A stretch of 64,000 bases of DNA from an uncultured Neptuniibacter sp. (GTDB lineage Bacteria > Pseudomonadota > Gammaproteobacteria > Pseudomonadales > Balneatricaceae): assembly GCF_947498015.1 (NCBI RefSeq), contig NZ_CANMIR010000003.1:248001-312000 (forward strand), written 5' to 3'. Within the stretch, counting starts at the first letter, position 1. Every line of letters begins with the position of its first letter. The position numbers were made by a program, and so were the translations under genes. The notes beneath the pieces are model-generated. The model saw only the letters and a list, made by a program, of their open reading frames with translations, made no database searches and was not told the origin of the DNA. Positions 26,886 through 33,144 of this stretch are shown piece by piece.

Positions 26886-27098
26886 GGTACTCGTCGTCGA
26901 TGAAACCAATTTCAGGCCCACGATTCCTGACACAATGAGCAGCAAACAAATTAACCTCAAGATGTCTCGTGATTCGCCTAGTAAAAGCATGCCCAGTATC
27001 GAGACACCTACCGCACCAATTCCCGTCCAGATTGCGTAAGCAGTGCCTACAGGAATCGTTTTCATGGCGATCGATAAAAGCCAGAAGCTAATGGCCAT
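26880..27098 (-). pseudogene. sugE: 5'-truncated SMR exporter (SugE/Gdx-like)
   Basis: The frame encodes [19 protein letters not shown] then WTGIGAVG and GIVGLKL, matching membrane spans 2 to 4 of SugE/Gdx-type small multidrug resistance proteins. The first span (about 30 residues, including the essential Glu) is missing. The sequence upstream of the conserved part is the attC of the neighbouring toxin-antitoxin cassette, so the 5' third has been lost. Not expected to make a working exporter. Confidence 0.8.
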
Positions 27099-27140
27099 AG
27101 CAGCCGCGCAGTATGCATCGGATGGCTTTTCTTGTTAGCT
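27086..27140 (-). repeat. attC of the toxin-antitoxin cassette
   Basis: 55 bp, nearly identical in length and layout to the attC at 29747-29801 (shared AGCAGCCGCGCAG and CGGATGGCTTT). On the minus strand it begins AGCTAAC and ends ATTAGCT, where GTTAGCT would be expected. The SMR gene remnant starts within this altered end. Confidence 0.8.
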
Positions 27141-27155
27141 GCCTAGCCGCACGAT

Positions 27156-27422
27156 TTAGTAATGGTAACGACACGAAATGATCGTGATAGCCCTTTCATC
27201 TACGGCGTAAACGAGCCTATTACTATCGTCAATCCGCCTAGACCAAAAAAAAGATAAATTCTCCTTAAGAGATTCTGGCTTGCCAATACCATCAAATGGC
27301 GAACGCTTTACGTCCGTAATGAGCTTATTGATACGCTTAAGTGTCTTTTTATCCTGAGTTTGCCAGTAGAGGTAGTCACTCCATGACTCGTCAGTCCAGC
27401 TCAGTAAGCGACTACCCATCAA
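27156..27422 (-). CDS. yoeB: YoeB/Txe-type mRNA interferase toxin (cassette)
   Basis: 88 residues from the first ATG at 27422 (a second ATG directly follows). LLSWTDESWSDYLYWQTQD at the start, LKRINKLITDVKRSPFDGIGKPE in the middle and SRRIDDSNRLVYAV plus the C-terminal CRYHY are the YoeB hallmarks, including the catalytic Arg and terminal His-Tyr. It cuts mRNA at the ribosome. The gene overlaps the antitoxin by 11 bases. Confidence 0.93.
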   Translation of the reverse strand: MMGSRLLSWTDESWSDYLYWQTQDKKTLKRINKLITDVKRSPFDGIGKPESLKENLSFFWSRRIDDSNRLVYAVDERAITIISCRYHY

Positions 27423-27666
27423 TTAGATCTCGAGGAGTAGCTTTGCCCGCATTGTATTGAGCTATTGAGCGGTTTAAGTGCTCCGCATTTGCAGGAGAAC
27501 GTAACAAGTGGACTGTTTCCATTAGGCTGTTGTAATAGTCCAGCGACATAACAACAGCATCTTCAGTATCTCGGCGTGTGATCACTGTTGTATCTGCGTC
27601 ATTAATCACACCATCTAGGACAGCCTTAAGCCCATTGCGTGCTTCTGTAAAAGAGACAATTTTCAT
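27412..27666 (-). CDS. yefM: YefM/Phd-type antitoxin (cassette)
   Basis: 84 residues from the ATG at 27666 (MKIVSFTEARNGLKAVLD); longer starts read through cassette spacer. The central VITRRDTEDAVVMSLDYYNSLMET is the Phd/YefM DNA-binding core, and the acidic/flexible C-terminus would bind the toxin. It precedes and overlaps the toxin gene. Such pairs often carry their own autoregulated promoter and stabilise cassette arrays. Confidence 0.94.
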   Translation of the reverse strand: MKIVSFTEARNGLKAVLDGVINDADTTVITRRDTEDAVVMSLDYYNSLMETVHLLRSPANAEHLNRSIAQYNAGKATPRDLIDG

Positions 27667-27753
27667 AAGACAAACCCCACATGTACAATTAATAAGACAA
27701 GTATAAAAGGCTGATACAAATTGTACAACTAAGCAGACAACTAAAACAAAGGC

Positions 27754-27837
27754 AGCTAACGCCCGCAATAACGGGACGGAGCCGCACCGCGGCGGAGTTC
27801 CAAGTCCGAAGGGCTAAAGTTGATTGCCTTGTTAGGA
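27754..27837 (-). repeat. attC site
   Basis: 84 bp from AGCTAAC (27754) to GTTAGGA (27831), with a GCCGC-A-CCGCGGCGG central stretch and outer pairing. Lies between the 104-residue membrane-protein cassette and the toxin-antitoxin cassette. Confidence 0.75.
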
Positions 27838-28146
27838 GGTTGACTGAACATCTTTCACCTCTGGGTGTTTGAATACATACAGTGCTCTCACCAAATATGG
27901 GCTGATAGCGATGGTTATTAACACGGTGTTATCAAGCCATGAGGGTGCGCCTTTGGGTACAAGCCATGCTGCTGGGAACGCCAGTAAAAATGGGGCGAGA
28001 AATGCGAATGCCGCATAGGTTAATTTCGTGCCAAAGCCAGACCTATTTCGGTATAGCAATATCATTACCGCTGTGATCAGTCCGAATACGCTGACGAACA
28101 GCATCAGAAAAATTGGCACTCCGGCTCCAGCTACCCCACCGACCAC
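27832..28146 (-). CDS. Small cassette membrane protein
   Basis: 104 residues with three likely membrane spans (about 8-32, 42-60 and 68-88). A Gly-rich start (MVGGVAGAG) and short charged tail. Not recognised. Its start lies within 10 bases of the attC upstream, typical for cassettes. Confidence 0.65.
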   Translation of the reverse strand: MVGGVAGAGVPIFLMLFVSVFGLITAVMILLYRNRSGFGTKLTYAAFAFLAPFLLAFPAAWLVPKGAPSWLDNTVLITIAISPYLVRALYVFKHPEVKDVQSTS

Positions 28147-28153
28147 GAAATCC

Positions 28154-28251
28154 TCCTAACGCCTCAAACACCGGCTTGGTGAAGTTGGCGGCTTTTTTGG
28201 AACAAAAAAGGTGACAGCTTTACCAAGTCCGAGTGCTTTGACTTGTTAAGC
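28154..28251 (-). repeat. attC site
   Basis: 98 bp from TCCTAAC (28154) to GTTAAGC (28245, perfect GTTRRRY). Large inner dyad: ...CACCGGCTTGGTGAAG... pairs with ...CTTTACCAAGTCCG..., and GCTTTTTTGG pairs with CAAAAAAGG. Confidence 0.85.
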
Positions 28252-28252
28252 C

Positions 28253-29029
28253 TTATTTTATATTTGTGCTGAAACCCATTAATTTCCAGCCTAGCCCCTC
28301 ATATATGTATTTTTGCTCAAAGTGAACTTGATTAGGCTCTGTTGGATAATGTCCGGCAATAACTAGCACGCCATTTTCATCAATGCTTGGTTTGACTTTA
28401 AATTGAGGGCTGTAATTAGACAAAACTGTTAGATCTACGCCTATATCGTAGAAACCACCAAATGCTTCATTAAATTTCTCGATAGTGAATTGCTGTTGCC
28501 ATAAATTAGAGACATGTGAATGGAACTTAGCCATGCTTTTTTCATTAACAGATTCAGCAAATATCTGCATCGATTTTGAAACAAGCTGAACCTGCTCTTG
28601 TTCGGATGGCATTGCAATCGGAGACGATTCTTCTTGTATGCCAGAAGATGGTTTTTGAATTGAATAGATTTTCCAGCCATTTTCACCCTTCACAAAGCTC
28701 AAGGTAATTGGAACTACGCCTCCAGATTCGGTAGTTATAGAACCGATTAAACTGCCACGACCACCATTAATTGAACGGGACTCCCAGCTCGCTTCTTTGA
28801 ATTTGTGAATAAGGTTTTTTTCAAGGTACGATTCTAAATCAGATTGGCTAGTGCTGGCTTGAAAGTCCTCAGATAAATACGTATACGCTTTATTCATCTC
28901 CTTATTCTTTACGGCAGCAAAGAACTCATCAGCTGATGTGACCATATCCGCTGTAAAGTAGAAAATAGCAACAATAGCTAAGACGAATACCCCAACTATA
29001 CCCAACAGGATTTTTACAAGTTTGTTCAT
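28253..29029 (-). CDS. Cassette protein with N-terminal membrane anchor and two repeated domains
   Basis: 258 residues. One membrane span (about 5-27), then two related units: residues 32-120 (ADEFFAAVKNKEMNKAYTYLSEDFQ... ending NGWKIYSI) and 140-255 (SKSMQIFAESVNEKSMAKFHSHVS... ending GLGWKLMGF). The helix-then-sheet order with a terminal GWK strand resembles NTF2-like or DUF4864-type domains. Probably faces the periplasm. Function unknown. Confidence 0.75.
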   Translation of the reverse strand: MNKLVKILLGIVGVFVLAIVAIFYFTADMVTSADEFFAAVKNKEMNKAYTYLSEDFQASTSQSDLESYLEKNLIHKFKEASWESRSINGGRGSLIGSITTESGGVVPITLSFVKGENGWKIYSIQKPSSGIQEESSPIAMPSEQEQVQLVSKSMQIFAESVNEKSMAKFHSHVSNLWQQQFTIEKFNEAFGGFYDIGVDLTVLSNYSPQFKVKPSIDENGVLVIAGHYPTEPNQVHFEQKYIYEGLGWKLMGFSTNIK

Positions 29030-29056
29030 TTTTACTCCTCTGTTTAATGATTAGTG

Positions 29057-29128
29057 GCTTAACGCCTTGCTCAGCGGAAAAATGCGAGCGTGAGCGAGTA
29101 ATTTTTCCGATGCAGCAACTTGTTAGCT
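29057..29128 (-). repeat. attC site
   Basis: 72 bp from GCTTAAC (29057, perfect RYYYAAC) to GTTAGCT. CTCAGCGGAAAAAT pairs with ATTTTTCCGATGCAG, with GCGAGCGTGAGCGAG at the tip. Confidence 0.85.
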
Positions 29129-29144
29129 GAAAATTACGCTACCA

Positions 29145-29738
29145 TTATTCCTGTAGCCAATATTTATAGTCATCAGTATAAAATTTATAGTCTTTCCCAA
29201 GCCTACTTTTTATTACTATTTCTTTACCATCAATAACATCTATATGCTTAACAGCTGGTCTGACAACTATATAATTCAATGAAAGATCCTGTGCATATTC
29301 CTTTAATTCAGATAAGACAACTAGGGCCTCTTCATCGATAAGTTTCAATTTTTCTTCGGCTGCCTCTAAAGTAACAGATGAATTGGATATGTACTTTGAG
29401 TCATAGTGAATAAAAAGCGCCTCTTTTTTATTGAATTTTTTAGCAAGCTTGCTCTCAATAGGATAAAAGAAAAAACAGTTGCTTTGCATGACACCAGCCA
29501 ATGCGTCTTTAGGTTTAATCCTTTTTATTTCTGAACGATAATCTTTTGGAGAAACAATATCTCGTATTAATATTTTGCGTACATCTCTATTCGATGATTT
29601 GATGTACTCAGAAAACACATAGTCTTTAGTAAGTACCTTTGCATATCTTCCACAATTATCTGCTAATTTGTCATTATCATCTGAAGCAAACAAACTGTTT
29701 GACAAAAACATGAGGGTGAAAAGTAAGATTTTATTCAT
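29145..29738 (-). CDS. Secreted cassette protein of unknown function
   Basis: 197 residues from the ATG at 29738, which has AGGAAAT directly upstream; the longer frame uses a TTG inside the attC. Signal peptide MNKILLFTLMFLSNSLFAS. The mature protein is Lys-rich and AT-rich in codon use, with two cysteines (ADNCGRYA and SNCFFFY). I recognise no domain. Confidence 0.7.
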   Translation of the reverse strand: MNKILLFTLMFLSNSLFASDDNDKLADNCGRYAKVLTKDYVFSEYIKSSNRDVRKILIRDIVSPKDYRSEIKRIKPKDALAGVMQSNCFFFYPIESKLAKKFNKKEALFIHYDSKYISNSSVTLEAAEEKLKLIDEEALVVLSELKEYAQDLSLNYIVVRPAVKHIDVIDGKEIVIKSRLGKDYKFYTDDYKYWLQE

Positions 29739-29746
29739 ATTTCCTA

Positions 29747-29801
29747 AGCTAACGCTCAAAGCAGCCGCGCAGCATGCGTCGGATGGCTTTCTTTGTTAGA
29801 G
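29747..29801 (-). repeat. attC site
   Basis: 55 bp from AGCTAAC (29747) to GTTAGAG. AAAGCAGCC pairs with GGATGGCTTT around a GCGCAGCATGCGTC centre. Closely related to the attC at 27086-27140. Confidence 0.85.
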
Positions 29802-30203
29802 GGAAAGTTGGAACCATAAAATGCAACTTGTAACAGTAATTAATGGAAAAATGGCAAAGAACCAAAGTAAAGGACTGTTTTCAGGGTTAGGGGTGCCGTA
29901 CTTATTTTCCGCTTTGTCCCCTGGGACACTACCTAAAATCAAATAAACTAAGGGTTGCCCTGGGGTTAGGTAGGAGATTGACCAGAAACCATTAGCTCCA
30001 ACGTCGTGATAACGCTGAACTGCAAATTTACATCCAATAATTAAACCTAGCCCACCAAATACTAGGGAAATATTTGTATGATCTCCGCTTGGAAATAGAG
30101 TGGTAATGCTTAAAACTACCAATATTAGAAAGCCAAATACAATATTCGTGTAAGCAAGAAAACGTACTCTGTTGAGCCTTCCAAAACCTAATAACAATTC
30201 CAT
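29796..30203 (-). CDS. DUF805-family membrane protein (cassette)
   Basis: 135 residues, four hydrophobic segments. GRLNRVRFLAYTN at the start and RYHDVGANGFW in the middle are DUF805 hallmarks, as is the late KAENKYGTPNPEN. DUF805 proteins are inner-membrane proteins of unknown role, common in integron arrays. The stop overlaps the attC. Confidence 0.85.
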   Translation of the reverse strand: MELLLGFGRLNRVRFLAYTNIVFGFLILVVLSITTLFPSGDHTNISLVFGGLGLIIGCKFAVQRYHDVGANGFWSISYLTPGQPLVYLILGSVPGDKAENKYGTPNPENSPLLWFFAIFPLITVTSCILWFQLSL

Positions 30204-30215
30204 GTTTATTTATTC

Positions 30216-30287
30216 CTCTAACGCCGCGCTCTGCGGCAAATTTGGAGCGGAGCGGAAAATTTGTCCGACAGCAGCGCCTTGTTATAT
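30216..30287 (-). repeat. attC of the DUF262-HEPN cassette
   Basis: 72 bp from CTCTAAC (30216) to GTTATAT (30281). CGCCGCGCT...GCGGCAAATTT pairs with AAATTTGTCCG...AGCAGCGCC; a clear cassette-end palindrome. Confidence 0.85.
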
Positions 30288-30294
30288 GGTGTCA

Positions 30295-31221
30295 TCACAG
30301 GCACTCCCATCCGCTTACTAATCCTGCCTCATCAAATTCGACGAGCAATTCCTTCGATGATAGAGCTCTACGCCTAGCTTCTCTCGATAGAGAATCGAAA
30401 TCATTTGAAGTCCTAAATGCGCGAACACTACTTCCCCTATACTCTTTCCATTTATTATCAACAAATTTAATAGTTCTGAATTCTATATCGTTGGCTCTAA
30501 GCTTTACGCCATTCCTAACAAAGTCGTCATCATTCTCTAGTAGCTTATGAATTGCTTTTGAGAGCAAAGCGTCAAATGTTATCGCTATAGCGAACGCCTC
30601 TTTCACAAATTGCTTAATATCTGTCGGTGGTGTATCTGCTCCGGCAACATGTGCCGCTTTGTGTCTTCTCAACGAGGCACTCTTGAATATCTCAGCCAAC
30701 GATAACGTTGCAGTCAACCCTAGATCAGATGAAATTTTTGACATTTGACGCCACGGGTCTTCAACATTAAAAGATTTCAGAATATCTCCTATTACGGTAT
30801 TGCTTATATTGGCTTGAGAATGAGCAAATGTATGACTAGACAATTCATAGTTTGGAGTTGCTGTGGACGAAATTTTAAGAGCATGATCTTGAATATATGA
30901 AGGCTTATCGTCTTTATCCATTAGGCCCAACTGGTAATTCAATGCTGAAAGCACCTCGTATGTTGCTGCTCTTTGCAATTTCTCTGGCAACTCGACAAAT
31001 GCGATGGTACATCTGCTGACTTCTTCCATGGCTTCTGAAGATCGTTTTTTAATAAAATCCTCTAACGATGCAAAGCTCACTACTGCTAGTCCGTTTCTGA
31101 GCATTCTCGCAATTGAGTTATGCTCTCTCTCAGTTAATGCTCTGTTCTGAACAGCATCCGTTTCAATTGAAGAATCAAGACACCTGATACGCTCAATAAA
31201 GTCTGTCTTTGCTGAAGGCAT
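30295..31221 (-). CDS. HEPN-domain protein (MAE_28990/MAE_18760-like), partner of DUF262
   Basis: 308 residues from the ATG at 31221, one base after the DUF262 stop and behind a GAGG ribosome site. An in-frame ATG seven codons earlier is possible. All-helical composition. Around residues 185-192 it has LRRHKAAH, giving R-x4-H, the active-site motif of HEPN ribonucleases. Early residues show the AVVSFASLEDFIKKRS helix typical of this HEPN group. It shares a single cassette with the DUF262 gene. A toxin or RNase controlled by DUF262 is the best guess. Confidence 0.75.
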   Translation of the reverse strand: MPSAKTDFIERIRCLDSSIETDAVQNRALTEREHNSIARMLRNGLAVVSFASLEDFIKKRSSEAMEEVSRCTIAFVELPEKLQRAATYEVLSALNYQLGLMDKDDKPSYIQDHALKISSTATPNYELSSHTFAHSQANISNTVIGDILKSFNVEDPWRQMSKISSDLGLTATLSLAEIFKSASLRRHKAAHVAGADTPPTDIKQFVKEAFAIAITFDALLSKAIHKLLENDDDFVRNGVKLRANDIEFRTIKFVDNKWKEYRGSSVRAFRTSNDFDSLSREARRRALSSKELLVEFDEAGLVSGWECL

Positions 31222-31222
31222 G

Positions 31223-32281
31223 TCAAACCTCAACAGTTTCAAGCATATCTTTTAGCTTTGATACTCGATTTCTAATGGCTAGTGTGTCACCTGTAGCTTG
31301 TGTCACAGCTTTATGAAACTCAGGATCATTTTCATATAAATCTCTGGTTGCAGATAGGATGGCATCTTGCGCTCCGTCCAGCTCCTGAATCCTAGCCGGA
31401 TCTATAAGAGAAACGGCTACCATTTGGGCATCAAAAAGAGGGGCGATAAGTTGTTCTCTCCAGCCATTATTCAATGGTTTTTGAAAAGAAAAATCTCCCC
31501 ATAGCTTCTGGCAGCCTTCTATCGAGTATTGAAAAAGCTCCCGCAGCTCATTGACTTTTTTATCCTGATATTCAGCCATAAAGTCATCCATTGCCACAGA
31601 TATTTTTTTACCAAAGTTCTCCCATCGACTATGAATTGTAAAAAACCTTAAAACTAGTTCCAGGTCATCCATGCTTCTATATGCAGCTGACTTATTTGAA
31701 GTTATCTTTAACTTCGATTTTAAAAATTCATTTTCAGATAGCTCAAAAAGCAAGTCATTTAATGGGCCTGCGAACGCAACATTTCTAATCTCTTGAGCTT
31801 TCAACTTCTCCCCACCAGTATTTAGCCTCAAGAAAACTTCATATTTCAATTCTGGATCAGATTGTTTGAGTAGCGTTATTACACGCATGAATGGCCTAAT
31901 AGAAAGTGCTCTCTTTAATTGAGCAGGCAGCTGCTCAAATGTAAAACCGTTTAGCTCGGGAACTTCTTTCAAATCCTTTAATTTGAATCTTCCAGATAGA
32001 AATTCGTAAATGGCTGTTATCCTTTGCTTTCCATCGATAACCGTATATGTGCCATATTCATCTTCGGAGAGATAAACAGGTGGAACGGGTATATTTAGAA
32101 GAAAGGACTCAATTAATGCTGACTGTTTCTCGATATGCCAACGATCTCTTCTTTGATAATGCGGGGTTATATCTATTGACTCAAACCTAACCATCTCCGC
32201 TATTGCCGAAAGTGAGAAATCAGATTGTTGAGTAACGAGGCTTTCCTGTGCTCTGGCAAATTTATCTAGTATTTCTTTCAT
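31223..32281 (-). CDS. DUF262 (ParB-like/GmrSD-N-type) protein, first cassette gene
   Basis: 352 residues. DUF262 core: residues 38-60 (ITPHYQRRDRWHIEKQSALIESFL), NIPVPPVYLSE, then VIDGKQRITAIYEFL near 87-101, the DGQQR nucleotide-binding/hydrolase motif (here DGKQR). FLRLNTGGEKLKAQEIRN near 145-165 is the second conserved block. DUF262 domains occur in GmrSD-type restriction, Brig-like and BREX-adjacent defence systems as NTP-dependent domains. Nothing C-terminal resembles the GmrD HNH nuclease. It is adjacent to the leader, so it is the most recently gained cassette and most exposed to a leader promoter. Confidence 0.85.
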   Translation of the reverse strand: MKEILDKFARAQESLVTQQSDFSLSAIAEMVRFESIDITPHYQRRDRWHIEKQSALIESFLLNIPVPPVYLSEDEYGTYTVIDGKQRITAIYEFLSGRFKLKDLKEVPELNGFTFEQLPAQLKRALSIRPFMRVITLLKQSDPELKYEVFLRLNTGGEKLKAQEIRNVAFAGPLNDLLFELSENEFLKSKLKITSNKSAAYRSMDDLELVLRFFTIHSRWENFGKKISVAMDDFMAEYQDKKVNELRELFQYSIEGCQKLWGDFSFQKPLNNGWREQLIAPLFDAQMVAVSLIDPARIQELDGAQDAILSATRDLYENDPEFHKAVTQATGDTLAIRNRVSKLKDMLETVEV

Positions 32282-32328
32282 TTCATATCCAAGTTTTCAA
32301 TCTGACTTGTTGGTGTCAACTTAAACCA

Positions 32329-32549
32329 TATAACAGCTAAATATACGTCAGAGTGTCGTGTTTAATTACGACAACTTGAGGTATATCTTCTTGAATTAAA
32401 ATCAGGGATCGCTTGTATCTATTTGATCTGAATGAGCTTTCCCTGCCCGAGGCTTTCTCCTCCATGGAGAAAAGTACAATAGTGTCCGTATATCCTTGCA
32501 CATGCATCCACCAGATGAAATACTGTATATAAAAACAGCATAAGGATAT
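32329..32549 (-). repeat. attI/leader region, copy B (in front of intI)
   Basis: Homologous to 2168-2391. It holds the same dyad (ATATACGTCA/TGAGGTATAT and TGTCGTG/TACGACA) with two changes from copy A. The first cassette joins at the same GTTAT point as in array A. The 5' end carries the intI ribosome site (AAGGATATGCTATG). Confidence 0.8.
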
Positions 32550-32975
32550 GCTATGACTTCCCCTTTTATACAATCGCTAAGGGACCATCTTAGGGCCCGT
32601 AACTATAGTAAACGTACAGAAAAGACGTACATTTACTGGATACTGGGTTATATCCGATTCCATAACCGCCAACATCCCAACAACCTGAATAAGCACCACA
32701 TCGTTCAATACCTTGAGCATCTTGCGTTAACACAGAAGGTGACCCCATCCACGCAGAAAACAGCATTAAATGCCGTGATGTATCTGTATAAACGCTTTCT
32801 TAAATGGGATGAGAATACCCTCGATCTGGGGGATTTCAGTCGTGCTCAAACACCCAAAAAACTGCCCGTGGTGTTAACGCAAACAGAGATTCGATCTTTA
32901 TTTTCCCATCTTCAGGGTGAACACCTCGCATGTGCGAAAATGATGTACGGCTCGGGTTTGGGATTCAGTGAAATA

Positions 32976-33000
32976 TCGCGGTGGGACACCGCTCCTACAA
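32976..33000. repeat. REP-type palindrome at the intI breakpoint
   Basis: TCGCGGTG...CACCGC followed by TCCTACAA resembles the Pseudomonas-type REP unit (TGTAGGAGCGG...CCGCGA) in reverse orientation. Sequence after it no longer matches intI clearly. Confidence 0.7.
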
Positions 33001-33064
33001 ACCGGAAGCACAAAGGGATGTTATACCTATTGATCTGGGTGATTCAGGACGGGGAAGCTGAAAC

Positions 33065-33094
33065 AAAAAAGCCAGCACGAGGCTGGCTTTTTAT
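33065..33094 (-). terminator. Terminator of the PQQ alcohol dehydrogenase gene
   Basis: GCCAGC-ACGA-GCTGGC type hairpin at 33071-33087, with T-rich flanks on both strands (TTTTTT on the minus strand). It lies 50-75 bases past the dehydrogenase stop. Confidence 0.85.
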
Positions 33095-33144
33095 GCTGGG
33101 ACAGGCTGGACACTAACAGGTTAGTGCCCAGTCATAAGCATCGC

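Larger units (their letters stand above)
26258..33001 (-). mobile_element. Integron with cassette array B and broken integrase
   Basis: Eight cassettes, all on the minus strand, each followed by an attC-like site. They run from the leader at 32329-32549 down to the degenerate attC at 26268. The integrase remnant lies on the opposite strand at the leader, the standard integron layout. Cassette genes are AT-rich and unrelated to each other. attC lengths vary from 55 to 98 bases, so the array was assembled from diverse sources. Loss of intI implies a fixed array. Confidence 0.88.
32553..33116 (+). pseudogene. intI: Truncated integron integrase intI
   Basis: The first ~140 residues are a clear IntI: SPFIQSLRDHLRARNYS, KRTEKTYIYWI, FHNRQHPNN, then LPVVLTQTEIRSLFSHL and MYGSGLGFSE. 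The Arg of the GxGLRxxE box, catalytic in tyrosine recombinases, is replaced by Gly. Similarity stops at a REP-type palindrome (32976-33000); the last ~45 residues are unrelated and include the terminator of the alcohol dehydrogenase. The His-x-x-Arg and Tyr boxes are absent. It lies opposite to the cassettes, as usual. Inactive. Confidence 0.9.

Noticed and set aside
27667..27768. N-terminal extension of the YefM antitoxin with a hydrophobic stretch
   Set aside because: YefM proteins start at MKIVSFTEAR; the extension reads through cassette spacer.
775..32549. CRISPR array
   Set aside because: The repeated palindromes are spaced by whole genes and have GTTRRRY-type cores, which fits attC, not CRISPR repeats.
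33001..33116. C-terminal part of the intI frame as integrase
   Set aside because: It includes the terminator of the neighbouring gene and lacks the integrase catalytic boxes; any weak resemblance around VIQDGEA could not be substantiated.
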